DNA of 30,655 bases from JBCDBH01 sp039184055 (GTDB lineage Bacteria; Acidobacteriota; Thermoanaerobaculia; Multivoradales; J023), in contig JBCDBH010000024.1 in assembly GCA_039184055.1 (NCBI GenBank), positions 1-30,655 of the forward strand. The letters are read 5' to 3'. This document shows, piece after piece, positions 1 through 9,436 of this stretch. The notes beneath the pieces were generated by a model that was not told the DNA's origin, did not search any database, and worked only from the letters and a program-made list of their open reading frames with translations. Made by a program: the position numbers and the translations under genes. Within the stretch, counting starts at the first letter, position 1. Each line of letters opens with the position of its first letter.

Positions 1-332
1 CGGCGGCCGAACGGCTCGCCGAGCGGGTGTCGACGGCTGGCGCGGTTTTTGTCGGTGCGCATACGCCGGAAGTGTTTGGCGATTACATCGCCGGGCCGAG
101 CCACGTTCTACCGACGGGTGGTAGCGCACGCTACGCCTCGGCGCTCGGGGTGGAGGATTTCGTGCGTCGCAGCCACGTGATCCGTTTCGATCCGGTCGCC
201 GCGACTCGTTTCGCCGCCGCCGCGGCGACGCTCGCCGATGTCGAAGGTTTGCCGGCGCACGCCGCCGCCGCGCGTCGACGGATGGAGCCCTTGCCCCGTA
301 CCGGCGTCTCGCCCGAGGGCAACGGCGGATGA
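1..332 (+). CDS. hisD: Histidinol dehydrogenase, C-terminal fragment
   Basis: This is the 3' end of histidinol dehydrogenase, which carries out the last two NAD-dependent oxidations of histidine synthesis (histidinol to histidine). The reading frame is open from base 3 and the 5' part lies outside the window. The visible part has the family's C-terminal signatures: AGAVFVG, then DYIAGPSHVLPTGGSARYAS, then the VEDFVRRSHVIRF stretch and a final helix ending in LPAHAAAARRRM. The family's catalytic and zinc-binding His in the AGPSHVLPTGG segment is present. The stop codon overlaps the ATG of hisC (ATGA), so it is the first visible gene of the his-trp unit. Identity is secure; length cannot be judged. 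Confidence 0.95.
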   Translation, partial: AAERLAERVSTAGAVFVGAHTPEVFGDYIAGPSHVLPTGGSARYASALGVEDFVRRSHVIRFDPVAATRFAAAAATLADVEGLPAHAAAARRRMEPLPRTGVSPEGNGG

Positions 333-1441
333 GCGCGGCCGAACCATCGACGACGGGCCCATCGACGCCGAGCCCGGCGCGCTTCGTGCGCCCGGCGCTG
401 CGTGCGCTCAAGGTGTATACCCTCGACCTGTCGCCCTCGGCGCACAAGCTCGATCAAAACGAGGTGCCCTTCGACCTGCCGAGCCGGCTCAAGGAAGAAG
501 CGGCGCGTCGTTGGCTGGCGCGGGACTGGGCACGCTATCCCGATTTTCACGCCGATCGATTGCGAGCTTTGCTCGGGGCGCGTCATGGTTTAGGGGCGGA
601 GTCGGTGCTGGTCGGTAACGGCTCGAACGAGCTGCTCGGGATCACCCTGGAGGCGTTGCTCGAGCCGGGCACCGAGGTGCTCGGACATATCCCGAGCTTC
701 GGGCTCTACAAGATGTTCGTCTTGCGGAGCGGTGGCGTGCCGCGCTTTCTCGGACCGAGCGACGATCTGCGTCTGCCGCTCGCCGCGCTCGAAGCCGAAG
801 TGGAGCGCGATCCGCGTCGCCCGGTGATCCTGTGCACGCCGAACAACCCGACCGGTGACGCGGCGTCGGTCGAGGCGGTGGAGCGTCTGCTCGAGCGGCT
901 CGAAGCGCCTCTGCTGCTCGACAACGCCTACGGCGAGTTCTGCCAATACGACTACCGACCGCTGCTGAAACGTCATCGTCATCTGATGATCTTTCGCACC
1001 TTTTCGAAGGCGTGGTCGCTGGCGGCGCAACGGCTCGGCTACTTGCTCGCCGATGCCGAGCTGGTGGGCGAGCTGCTCAAGGTCAAGCTGCCCTACAACG
1101 TCGACGTGGCGAGCGCCATCGCCGGCGAGGTGGTGGTGGAAGCCGCCGAGGCCGCCGAACGTCGCGTGCGGGTGCTGATGGGGCGGCGACCGCAGTGGCA
1201 GGCGATGCTCGAAGGCTTCGGTTTCGAGGTCTTTCCGTCCGAGGCCAATTTCTTGCTCGCCCGTCATCCACGGGGCTCGGCGCCGATTCGTGAGGGTCTC
1301 GAAGCGCGTGGCATTCGCTGGCGCGATGTCTCGCATTATCCGGGGCTCGCCGGCTGTCTGCGGGTATCGGTGGGCTCGGGTCCGGATCTGCGCGCGGTAC
1401 GCGCCGCGCTCGACGAGATGTTTCGAGGAGGTGTGGGATGA
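329..1441 (+). CDS. hisC: Histidinol-phosphate aminotransferase
   Basis: A PLP-dependent class I/II aminotransferase of 370 residues that converts imidazole-acetol phosphate and glutamate to histidinol phosphate and 2-oxoglutarate. Visible motifs are the NNPTG turn at about residues 172-176, the cofactor-ring Asp198 with Tyr201 in LLLDNAYGEF, and the Schiff-base lysine Lys227 in RTFSKAWSLAAQRLGY. The LDQNE segment near residue 41 matches the substrate-binding N-terminal region of HisC. The chosen start overlaps the hisD stop. It adds about 28 Pro/Ala/Ser-rich residues before the conserved core, so a slightly later start is possible. Its place between hisD and hisB argues against another aminotransferase role. 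The cell location is the cytoplasm. Confidence 0.95.
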   Translation: MSAAEPSTTGPSTPSPARFVRPALRALKVYTLDLSPSAHKLDQNEVPFDLPSRLKEEAARRWLARDWARYPDFHADRLRALLGARHGLGAESVLVGNGSNELLGITLEALLEPGTEVLGHIPSFGLYKMFVLRSGGVPRFLGPSDDLRLPLAALEAEVERDPRRPVILCTPNNPTGDAASVEAVERLLERLEAPLLLDNAYGEFCQYDYRPLLKRHRHLMIFRTFSKAWSLAAQRLGYLLADAELVGELLKVKLPYNVDVASAIAGEVVVEAAEAAERRVRVLMGRRPQWQAMLEGFGFEVFPSEANFLLARHPRGSAPIREGLEARGIRWRDVSHYPGLAGCLRVSVGSGPDLRAVRAALDEMFRGGVG

Positions 1442-2028
1442 GACGCGCGACGATCGAACGCCAGACCGCCGAGACCTCGATCGAGCTGACCTTGTCGCTC
1501 GACGGAGGCGAACGTCGGATCGATGTACCCGACGGCTTTTTCGCTCACATGCTGACCGCGCTCTCCACCCACGGCGGGCTCGGTCTCGAAGTGGCCGCGA
1601 CCGGCGATACGCACGTCGATCTCCATCACACCGTCGAGGACGTCGGCATCGTGCTCGGTGATGCGCTCCGTGAGTGTCTCGGGGATCGTCGTGGCATCGT
1701 GCGTTTCTCGCATGCCTACGCGCCGCTCGACGAGGCGTTGGCGCGCGCGGTGATCGATCTCTCGGGGCGAGGCTTCTTCGTCCATCAGCTACCCGCCGAG
1801 CTTCGCCAAGCCTGGGTCAAGACCGACTTTCCGCTCGACCTGATCGTCGATTTCTTCCAGGCTTTCGCCGATCGTGGGCGTTTTACGCTGCATCTTGACG
1901 TGCTGGCGGCGCGCAACGCGCATCATGCCGCCGAGGCGGCTTTCAAGGCGGTGGCGCTGGCGTTGCGCTCGGCGGTGGCGATCCGCGATCAGGCGATGCC
2001 GTCGACCAAGGGGACATTGACGACATGA
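1438..2028 (+). CDS. hisB: Imidazoleglycerol-phosphate dehydratase (monofunctional)
   Basis: Manganese-dependent dehydratase of 196 residues converting imidazole glycerol phosphate to imidazole acetol phosphate. The two inverted-repeat metal motifs are intact: DLHHTVEDVG (His63, His64, Glu67, Asp68) and NAHHAAEAAFK (His162, His163, Glu166, Lys170). Glu12 in the TAETSIELTL segment and His37 are also expected ligands. The usual FLDHML motif reads FFAHML here, so the Asp before His37 is Ala. The length matches the dehydratase domain alone. There is no fused histidinol-phosphate phosphatase domain, so that activity must come from another locus. The ATG overlaps the hisC stop by four bases and its stop overlaps the hisH start in the same way. 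Confidence 0.96.
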   Translation: MRRATIERQTAETSIELTLSLDGGERRIDVPDGFFAHMLTALSTHGGLGLEVAATGDTHVDLHHTVEDVGIVLGDALRECLGDRRGIVRFSHAYAPLDEALARAVIDLSGRGFFVHQLPAELRQAWVKTDFPLDLIVDFFQAFADRGRFTLHLDVLAARNAHHAAEAAFKAVALALRSAVAIRDQAMPSTKGTLTT

Positions 2029-2666
2029 GCGTGCCACCGGTCACCATCGTCGATGCCGGGGTCGGCAACCTCGGCAATGTGTCGCGCGCCTTTCGTTCGC
2101 TCGGCGCCGCGACGACGATCACCACCGATGCGGCGACGATCGCGGCGTCGCGGTGTCTGGTGCTGCCCGGGGTCGGTGCGTTCAAACCGCCTCGGGAGCG
2201 GGTGCGTGGTGAGATCGAAGCGGCGCTTCATCAGGCGCTCGATGCGGGCGCCTGGTTGCTCGGGATTTGCGTCGGCTATCAGCTGCTCTTCGAGCACGGT
2301 GAGGAATATGGCCGTCTCGACGGACTCGGCTTGCTTCCCGGTGTGGTCGAGGAAATCGAAGGCGACGTGCCGCTGCCCCATATCGGTTGGAACGCACTGA
2401 TCGACCTGACGTCGCATCCCTTGCTCGACGGCTTCGAGGCCGGTGAGCACGTCTATTTCGTGCACAGCTTCGTACCCCACGGTGTACCCGAGGAGTGGGT
2501 GCTGGCGCGGGCGCATCACGGTGAGCGCTTCGCCGCCATCGCGGCTCGCGGCCGGGTGCTGGGGACGCAATTTCATCCCGAAAAGAGCGGTCGCGTCGGC
2601 CTGCGGCTGCTGGCCAACTTTCTGACGCTCGCGGCGACCGAGAACGAGGAGACACCATGCAATTGA
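2025..2666 (+). CDS. hisH: Imidazole glycerol phosphate synthase, glutaminase subunit
   Basis: Class I glutamine amidotransferase subunit of 213 residues. It releases ammonia from glutamine and passes it to HisF, which closes the imidazole ring. The catalytic triad is visible: Cys82 in LGICVGYQLLFE (usually GICLGMQ), and His184 and Glu186 in GTQFHPEKSG. The N-terminal VDAGVGNLGNV, the LPGVGAF oxyanion-strand segment and the PHIGWN loop are typical HisH features and separate it from TrpG/GuaA-type amidotransferases. Length is normal. Its start overlaps hisB (ATGA), and its last 10 bases overlap the start of hisA. HisF, its partner, is encoded one gene downstream. Confidence 0.96.
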   Translation: MSVPPVTIVDAGVGNLGNVSRAFRSLGAATTITTDAATIAASRCLVLPGVGAFKPPRERVRGEIEAALHQALDAGAWLLGICVGYQLLFEHGEEYGRLDGLGLLPGVVEEIEGDVPLPHIGWNALIDLTSHPLLDGFEAGEHVYFVHSFVPHGVPEEWVLARAHHGERFAAIAARGRVLGTQFHPEKSGRVGLRLLANFLTLAATENEETPCN

Positions 2667-3382
2667 TTCCGGCGATCGATCTCCGGGCCGGCACGGTGGT
2701 GCGTCTCGAACAGGGCGACGACAACCGTCGCACGCCCTACGAAGCCGAGCCGCGTGCCCTGGTCGAGCGCTTCGCGGCGGCCGGGGTGACGCTCGTTCAC
2801 GTGGTCGATCTCGACGCTGCGTTTGGCGAAACGCCGCAACGCGAGCTGATCGCCGATCTGGTCGGTCGTGGCGCGGGCATCGAGCTCGGTGGCGGCATCC
2901 GCGACGACGCGGCGGCGCGATGGGCATTTGAAGAGGCCGGTGTCGAGCGGGTGGTGATCGGCTCGATGGTGGTGCGTGATTTTTCGGCGTTCGCACGCTT
3001 GGTGAACCGCTATCCCGGTCGAGTCGTGCCGGCGCTCGAAGTCGCCGGGGAGGAGTTGCGCATCGCCGGTTGGCGCGAAGCGGCAACGGTGGCGGTGAAC
3101 GATGTCGGGCGCAAGCTACGCGCCCTGACGTGCCCGGCGGTGCTGGTGACCGACGTCGAACGTGACGGCACCCTCGCCGGTCCCAACTACGAGCTCGCCG
3201 CGGGGATCGCGCGGACGTCAGGCACGCCGGCGTTGTTGTCGGGTGGTGTGCGCAATCTCGACGATCTGCGTGCCGCCGTGGCGGTGGCCGAGATTTCCGG
3301 CGCGATCGTCGGTAAGGCGCTCTACGAGGGTCTGTTTACCCTCGAGGACGCTTTGCGAGCGGCCGGGGAGCCCGGGTCATGA
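2657..3382 (+). CDS. hisA: ProFAR isomerase (HisA)
   Basis: A (beta/alpha)8 barrel of 241 residues that isomerises ProFAR to PRFAR. The general base Asp8 is in PAIDLRAG. Phosphate-binding glycines occur as GGGIRDD (about 78-84) and SGGVRN in the second half-barrel. The TDVERDGTLAGPN loop gives Thr165 and Asp170, which match the family's active-site Thr and the general acid. The other usually conserved Asp at the end of strand 5 (SLD or ALD in homologues) is Glu128 here, in the PALEVAG segment. It starts inside the last codons of hisH and shares an ATGA with hisF. A separate trpF exists downstream, so a dual-function PriA role is not needed. Confidence 0.94.
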   Translation: MQLIPAIDLRAGTVVRLEQGDDNRRTPYEAEPRALVERFAAAGVTLVHVVDLDAAFGETPQRELIADLVGRGAGIELGGGIRDDAAARWAFEEAGVERVVIGSMVVRDFSAFARLVNRYPGRVVPALEVAGEELRIAGWREAATVAVNDVGRKLRALTCPAVLVTDVERDGTLAGPNYELAAGIARTSGTPALLSGGVRNLDDLRAAVAVAEISGAIVGKALYEGLFTLEDALRAAGEPGS

Positions 3383-4194
3383 CGACTGAAAAGGTGACGG
3401 GCGCCGCAAACAGCGGCCTCACGCGCCGGGTGATTCCCTGTCTCGACGTCAAGGACGGTCGGGTGGTCAAAGGGGTCAAATTCGAGAACCTGCGCGAGCT
3501 GGGCGATCCAGCGGAAAGCGCGGCGCGTTACGACGCCCAGGGCGCCGACGAGCTGGTCTTTCTCGACATCACCGCCGCTCCCGAGCGTCGTGACACTGAT
3601 CTCGATTGGGTGCGTCAGACCGCCGAGAACGTTTTCATCCCGCTCACCGTGGGTGGTGGCGTGCGCGCCGTGGCCGACGCCGAAAAGCTGCTGCGTGCCG
3701 GGGCCGACAAGGTCGGCATCAACAGCGCGGCGGTGGCCGATCCCGAGCTCGTCGAGCGGCTGTCACAGCGTTTCGGAGCGCAATGCGTGGTGCTCTCGGT
3801 CGACGCCTTGCGTCGTGCCGATGACAACGGTGAATCATCGAGCTGGCGCGTGGTGACCCACGGTGGACGTCGCGAGCACGATCTCGATGTCATCGAGTGG
3901 ATCGAGCGTGGCGTCGAGCGTGGCGCGGGTGAGATTCTGCTCACCAGCATCGACGCCGACGGTACGCAAGAAGGCTACGATCTCGAGCTGCTGCGCGCGA
4001 TCACGAAGCGAGTACGCGTGCCGGTGATCGCGAGCGGTGGCGCCGGTCGTCCCGAGCATCTCGCCGATGCGCTCGAGGCGGGTGCCGCGGCGGTGCTCGC
4101 GGCGTCGATCTTTCACGACGGCACGCATCCCGTGCCCGAGGTCAAACGTTTTCTCGCCGGTCGAGGATTCGCCGTGCGAGGGGAGGCTGTATGA
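3379..4194 (+). CDS. hisF: Imidazole glycerol phosphate synthase, cyclase subunit
   Basis: The HisF barrel (271 residues) takes ammonia from HisH and PRFAR to give imidazole glycerol phosphate and AICAR, the latter feeding purine synthesis. The catalytic Asp23 lies in RVIPCLDVKDG, and the second, Asp142, in VVLSVDALR. Phosphate-binding loops are VGGGVR (about 91-96) and ASGGAG, and the SIDADGTQEGYD segment (Asp192, Asp194) is the standard HisF loop. About 14 residues precede the conserved TRRVIPCLDV, slightly longer than usual; the ATG is kept because it overlaps the hisA stop. The central part (about 145-165) carries the family's variable insertion. It ends in an ATGA overlap with hisIE. Confidence 0.96.
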   Translation: MTTEKVTGAANSGLTRRVIPCLDVKDGRVVKGVKFENLRELGDPAESAARYDAQGADELVFLDITAAPERRDTDLDWVRQTAENVFIPLTVGGGVRAVADAEKLLRAGADKVGINSAAVADPELVERLSQRFGAQCVVLSVDALRRADDNGESSSWRVVTHGGRREHDLDVIEWIERGVERGAGEILLTSIDADGTQEGYDLELLRAITKRVRVPVIASGGAGRPEHLADALEAGAAAVLAASIFHDGTHPVPEVKRFLAGRGFAVRGEAV

Positions 4195-4846
4195 GTTTCG
4201 CTCTCGACCCCGACAGTCTGGTCTACGATCAGCGGGGGTTGTTGCCGGTGGTGGTGCAAGACGAGACGAGCGCCGCCGTGTTGATGGTGGCGTGGGCCGA
4301 TCGTCGCGCCGTCGCGCTGACGCTCGAAACCAAACAGGCTCATTTCTACAGCCGCTCGCGTCAGTCGCTGTGGAAGAAGGGCGAGACCTCGGGCAATGTG
4401 CTCGACGTCGTATCGGTCACCCCCGACTGTGATCGCGACACGTTGTTGGTGCGGGCTCGGCCGCGTGGCCCGGCGTGTCATCGGGGAACGCGAACCTGCT
4501 TCGAGCCCAATCCGGCAGTGCTCGAGCTCGGTTGGTTGTGGCAGGTGCTCGATAAGCGTCGTGACGCCGACCGCGCTCAGAGCTATACGGCGCGTCTGCT
4601 CGCCGGTGGGGTGCCGAAGACGGCGCAAAAGCTCGGTGAGGAAGCGATCGAAACGGTGATCGCGGCGCTCAGCGGCGTCGGTGGCGATGTGCGCACCTCA
4701 TCTGAGGATCCGGGCGCTGACGCCGTGGCCGATGAGGCAGCCGATTTGCTCTACCACCTCTTGGCCTTGCTGCTGGCGCGTGGCGTCTCACCCGCCAAGA
4801 TCGCCGAGGTGCTGGCGGCGCGTCATCGGTCACGGGGGGCGTCGTC

Positions 4847-4850
<4 letters not shown>
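4191..4850 (+). CDS. hisIE: Bifunctional PRA-CH hydrolase / PRA-PH pyrophosphohydrolase
   Basis: A fused enzyme of 219 residues for steps two and three of histidine synthesis. The N-terminal HisI domain (about 1-108) has HFYSRSRQSLWKKGETSGN, the metal-binding DCDRD cluster (Asp79, Cys80, Asp81, Asp83) and the zinc cysteines Cys96 and Cys103 in ACHRGTRTCF. The C-terminal HisE domain (about 113-212) is a MazG-like all-helical pyrophosphohydrolase with SYTARLLAGGVPKTAQKLGEE and DEAADLLYHL, giving acidic residues Glu150, Glu151, Glu154, Asp181, Glu182 and Asp185. A short Gly/Ser/Asp-rich insertion at about 162-177 sits between the two acidic helices. Its stop overlaps the ATG of trpE, joining the his and trp halves. 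Confidence 0.95.
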
Positions 4851-6304
<1,454 letters not shown>

Positions 6305-6329
6305 TGATGTCTAGGTTTGAGGGGCACGC

Positions 6330-6950
6330 ATGATTCTTCTCATCGACAACTACGACTCCTTCACCTATAACCTGGTGCAGCTGCTGCGCGAGGCCGGAGC
6401 GGACGTCACTGTGGTGCGGAACGACGTCGAAAGCGTCGATCAGCTCTTGGCGCGACGGCCGAGCGGCATCGTCATCTCACCGGGGCCCGGTCGACCCGAA
6501 GACGCCGGGGTCTCACTCGATCTCTATGCCAGCGACGTGACGGTTCCGGTGCTCGGGGTGTGTCTCGGGCATCAGTGCCTGGGCCAGGCCTTTGGCGCCG
6601 AGGTGGTACGCGCGCCGCGCTTGATGCACGGCAAGACCTCGCCGGTGCGTCACGACGAGCGACAGCCGCTGCTCGACGAGCTTCCCAATCCCTTTCAGGC
6701 GACGCGCTACCACAGCCTGGTGATCGATCCGCCGAGCCTGCCCGACGTGCTCGAACCGTTCGCGTGGAGCACCGACGACGACATGGTGATGGCGATGCGC
6801 CACCGCGAGAAGCCGTTTTGGGGCGTGCAATTTCATCCTGAAAGCGTGCTCACCGACGTCGGGCCACGGCTGCTCGCCAACTTCTTGCGCTTGTGTGGCG
6901 TCGAATCTCCTCAGATCCCGCAACCGATCCTGGCGGCGGTGGTGTCATGA
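6330..6950 (+). CDS. trpG: Anthranilate synthase component II (glutamine amidotransferase)
   Basis: A class I glutamine amidotransferase of 206 residues that supplies ammonia to TrpE. It has the standard start ILLIDNYDSFTYNLVQ, the oxyanion loop SPGPGRPEDAG (about 50-60), the nucleophile Cys78 in GVCLGHQ, the HGKTSPV segment (100-106) and His169/Glu171 in GVQFHPES. Twenty-five bases separate it from trpE, and a GAGGGG ribosome-binding site at 6319-6324 lies five bases before the ATG. It is the only gene of this type seen here and could also serve PabB, as TrpG/PabA does in several bacteria; that is inference. The last codon overlaps the preferred trpD start. Confidence 0.95.
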   Translation: MILLIDNYDSFTYNLVQLLREAGADVTVVRNDVESVDQLLARRPSGIVISPGPGRPEDAGVSLDLYASDVTVPVLGVCLGHQCLGQAFGAEVVRAPRLMHGKTSPVRHDERQPLLDELPNPFQATRYHSLVIDPPSLPDVLEPFAWSTDDDMVMAMRHREKPFWGVQFHPESVLTDVGPRLLANFLRLCGVESPQIPQPILAAVVS

Positions 6951-7999
6951 GCGCGGCGATTTCCGCCCACGAGGCGATCCGTCGGGTGCTCGGTCGCGAG
7001 GCTTTGAGCCGGATCGAGATGGAAGCTGTGATCGGTCAGCTGATGGACGAACAGGGCGATTGGGACCACGCCAAGATCGCCGCGCTGCTGGTCGGTTTGG
7101 CGATGAAGGGCGAGACGGTGAGCGAGATCGCCGGCGCGGCGGCGGCGATGCGGGCTCGCGTCATCGCCATTCCACACGACGTGCCCGACGTGGTCGATAC
7201 CTGTGGCACGGGCGGTGATGGCAAAGGCTCGTTCAATGTGTCGACCGCCGCCGCGGTGGTGACCGCCGCCGCTGGGATTCCGGTGGCCAAACACGGCAAT
7301 CGCTCGGTATCGAGTCGCTCGGGCTCGGCGGATGTGCTCGCCGCGCTCGGGGTCGATGTCGAGCTGACTCCGGAAGACGCGGCCCGCGCGCTCGCCGAGA
7401 TCGACATCGCCTTTCTTTTCGCTCCGAAGCTTCATCCCGCGATCAAGGCGGTGATGCCGGTGCGCAAGAGTCTGGGTGTGCGTACGCTTTTCAACGTGCT
7501 CGGACCGCTGACCAACCCCGCTGGCGCGCGTCGTCAGGTGATGGGTGTGTACGCGGAATCGCTGGTCGAGCCGCTCGGCCTGGTGCTCGCCGAGCTCGGC
7601 GCCGAGCACGCCCTGGTGGTGCACGGCAGTGACGGTCTCGACGAAATCACCACCACCGGGCCGAGCACGGTCGCCGAGGTGCATCGTGGTGAGGTCAAGA
7701 GCTGGCAGCTCGATCCCGCCGAGTACGGCGTGGCGCGGGCCACGGCGGATGATCTTCTAGGAGGCAGCCCGGAAGAGAACGCGGCCGATTTCACCGCCGT
7801 GCTCGATCCCGATCGCGCCATGCCACGGATTCGTGCCTTGCGCGACATCGTCGCGGTCAACGCCGCCGCGGCGATTTGGGTCGGTGGTGGCGTCGACGAC
7901 TACGCATCGGGGCTCGCCCGCGCCCATGAGCTTTTGGCGAGCGGAGCCGCCGCCGCCAAGCTCGATGACCTGCGGCGCTTTGGTAGGCTGAAACCGTGA
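6947..7999 (+). CDS. trpD: Anthranilate phosphoribosyltransferase
   Basis: Transfers phosphoribose from PRPP to anthranilate. The 350-residue frame is read from the ATG that overlaps the trpG stop (ATGA). The frame is open further upstream, to 6893, but the extra 18 residues lie inside trpG and lack conservation. Key motifs are the PRPP-binding CGTGGDGKGSFNVST (GTGGDG at 87-92), AKHGNRSVSSRSGSADVLAALG (Lys115 to Arg119) and the LFNVLGPLTNPAG loop. The N-terminal helical bundle begins at AHEAIRRVLGRE. There is no fusion to TrpG, unlike in enterobacteria. The stop overlaps the GTG of trpC (GTGA). Confidence 0.96.
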   Translation: MSAAISAHEAIRRVLGREALSRIEMEAVIGQLMDEQGDWDHAKIAALLVGLAMKGETVSEIAGAAAAMRARVIAIPHDVPDVVDTCGTGGDGKGSFNVSTAAAVVTAAAGIPVAKHGNRSVSSRSGSADVLAALGVDVELTPEDAARALAEIDIAFLFAPKLHPAIKAVMPVRKSLGVRTLFNVLGPLTNPAGARRQVMGVYAESLVEPLGLVLAELGAEHALVVHGSDGLDEITTTGPSTVAEVHRGEVKSWQLDPAEYGVARATADDLLGGSPEENAADFTAVLDPDRAMPRIRALRDIVAVNAAAAIWVGGGVDDYASGLARAHELLASGAAAAKLDDLRRFGRLKP

Positions 8000-8784
8000 G
8001 TCAAGTACCCGATATCCTCCGCCGTATCGTCGAAGTCCGGCAAGAACGTGTCGCGCAAAGCCGTGAGCAGGCGACCGTTCCGAACGCCGAACCGATTCCC
8101 CAGACGCCCGCCAACAATCCGTTTCTCGCCGCCCTGCACGAAAAACGCGGACGCGCGGTGATCGCCGAGGTCAAGCTCGGCTCGCCACGGCTCGGGTCGC
8201 TGGTCGACACGATCGATCCGCTGGCGCTGGCGCGGACGTACGCTGAAAACGGCGCGGCGGCGCTATCGGTGGTGGTCGAGCCCGACTTCTTTCACGGTAG
8301 CTACGAGTTGCTCGCCGCCTGTCACGAGACCAGTGGCCTGCCGACCATCGCCAAGGATTTCATCGTCGATCCGGTGCAATTCCGCTGGGCGCGGCGCGCC
8401 GGCGCGCGAGCCGTGCTGCTGATCGCGGCGCTCTACGAGCCCGACGAGCTGCGTCGCTTGGCCGATCTGGCGCGTCAACATCGCCTGGTACCGCTCATCG
8501 AGACGCATGAGCTGAGCGATTTGATGAAGCTGCAGGACGGCGTGTGGGAGCTGGTCGGGGTCAACAACCGCGATCTGCGCACCTTCGAGGTCGAGCTCTC
8601 GTCGTCGATGGCTTTGCTGCCGATGCTGCCGTCGGGCGCGCTCAAGATCGCCGAAAGCGGCATCGGTGGCGCCGATGACTTGACCATGTTGCGTAGTGTC
8701 GGCTTCGATGGCTATTTGATCGGTGAAGCGCTGGTGACCGCCGACGATCCAGCGGCCAAACTCCGGGAGCTGATCGAAGCGTGA
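7996..8784 (+). CDS. trpC: Indole-3-glycerol phosphate synthase
   Basis: A barrel enzyme of 262 residues converting CdRP to indole-3-glycerol phosphate. It begins at a GTG overlapping the trpD stop. Catalytic residues can be placed as Glu58 and Lys60 in VIAEVKLGSP, Lys120 in IAKDFIVDP, Glu169 in LIETHE, Asn190 in GVNNRDLRTFE, and Glu220/Ser221 in IAESGIGG. The family's KxxSPSxG reads KLGSPRLG, so the second Ser is Arg. A helical N-terminal extension (about 1-45, ILRRIVEVRQERVAQ) is the usual TrpC lid region. It is not fused to TrpF, which follows with a GTGA overlap. Confidence 0.95.
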   Translation: MSQVPDILRRIVEVRQERVAQSREQATVPNAEPIPQTPANNPFLAALHEKRGRAVIAEVKLGSPRLGSLVDTIDPLALARTYAENGAAALSVVVEPDFFHGSYELLAACHETSGLPTIAKDFIVDPVQFRWARRAGARAVLLIAALYEPDELRRLADLARQHRLVPLIETHELSDLMKLQDGVWELVGVNNRDLRTFEVELSSSMALLPMLPSGALKIAESGIGGADDLTMLRSVGFDGYLIGEALVTADDPAAKLRELIEA

Positions 8785-9413
8785 CACGGACACGGGTCAA
8801 GATCTGTGGGGTGACCGACCCCGAAGAGGCCGAGCTCGCCGTGCGGCTCGGGGCGGATTATCTCGGTCTCAACTTTCATCCGCCGAGCCCGCGGTACGTG
8901 CAGCCCGACGACGCGCGCGCCATCGCCGACGCGGTACGTGGGCGCACCGAGATCGTCGGAGTCTTCGTCGATCGACCGATCCAATGGGTCGAGGAGGTCG
9001 CCACGACGGTCGGGCTCGACCGCATTCAACTTCACGGCGACGAGCCCGCCGCGACGGTGGCGCACTTCGGTGAACGCGCCCTCAAGGTGGTGCGGATCGA
9101 ATCCGCTTTCGACGCCACGGAGCTCGAGGGTTTCGATACCGCCTGGGGCTTTCTCTTCGATACTCGTCACCCGACGTTGTGGGGCGGGACCGGTGAAGGC
9201 TGGGACTATCGAAGCGTCGCGGGCGAAGGGCTCGATCGACCGTATTTCATCGCCGGAGGTCTTTCGCCCGACAACATCGCCGAGGCGATCGAGGGTGCTC
9301 GACCCTGGGGCGTCGACATCTGCTCGGGAGTCGAAGCCGAACCGGGACGTAAAGATCCAGCTCGTCTCGAGCGCCTGTTCGCCGAGATCGACACGACCGT
9401 AATCAGCTCATGA
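8781..9413 (+). CDS. trpF: Phosphoribosylanthranilate isomerase
   Basis: A small barrel of 210 residues performing the Amadori rearrangement of PRA to CdRP. The general base Cys9 is in RVKICGVTDP and the general acid Asp127 in FLFDTRHPTLWGGTG. The product-phosphate loops are FIAGGLSPDNIAEA and DICSGVEAEPGRKDP; in the last, Cys stands where Ser is usual (DVSSGVE). The GTG start overlaps the trpC stop. The order trpC-trpF means the pathway order (D, F, C) is not the gene order, a common arrangement. A 23-base gap follows before trpB. Confidence 0.95.
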   Translation: MTRTRVKICGVTDPEEAELAVRLGADYLGLNFHPPSPRYVQPDDARAIADAVRGRTEIVGVFVDRPIQWVEEVATTVGLDRIQLHGDEPAATVAHFGERALKVVRIESAFDATELEGFDTAWGFLFDTRHPTLWGGTGEGWDYRSVAGEGLDRPYFIAGGLSPDNIAEAIEGARPWGVDICSGVEAEPGRKDPARLERLFAEIDTTVISS

Positions 9414-9422
9414 TTGTTCACC

Positions 9423-9428
9423 AAGGAG
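9423..9428 (+). promoter_or_regulatory. Ribosome-binding site of trpB
   Basis: AAGGAG ends eight bases before the ATG at 9437 and is the strongest Shine-Dalgarno match in the his-trp unit. It lies in one of only two real gaps in the unit (the other is trpE-trpG), so trpB can start independently rather than only by coupling from trpF. Confidence 0.8.
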
Positions 9429-9436
9429 CCTAGACC

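Noticed and set aside
2657..3382. HisA as a PriA-type bifunctional HisA/TrpF
   Set aside because: A complete trpF with Cys9 and Asp127 is present at 8781-9413, so dual function is not required.
6893..6946. An upstream in-frame start for trpD
   Set aside because: The 18 extra residues lie inside trpG, lack family similarity, and the ATGA overlap at 6947 fits the unit's pattern.
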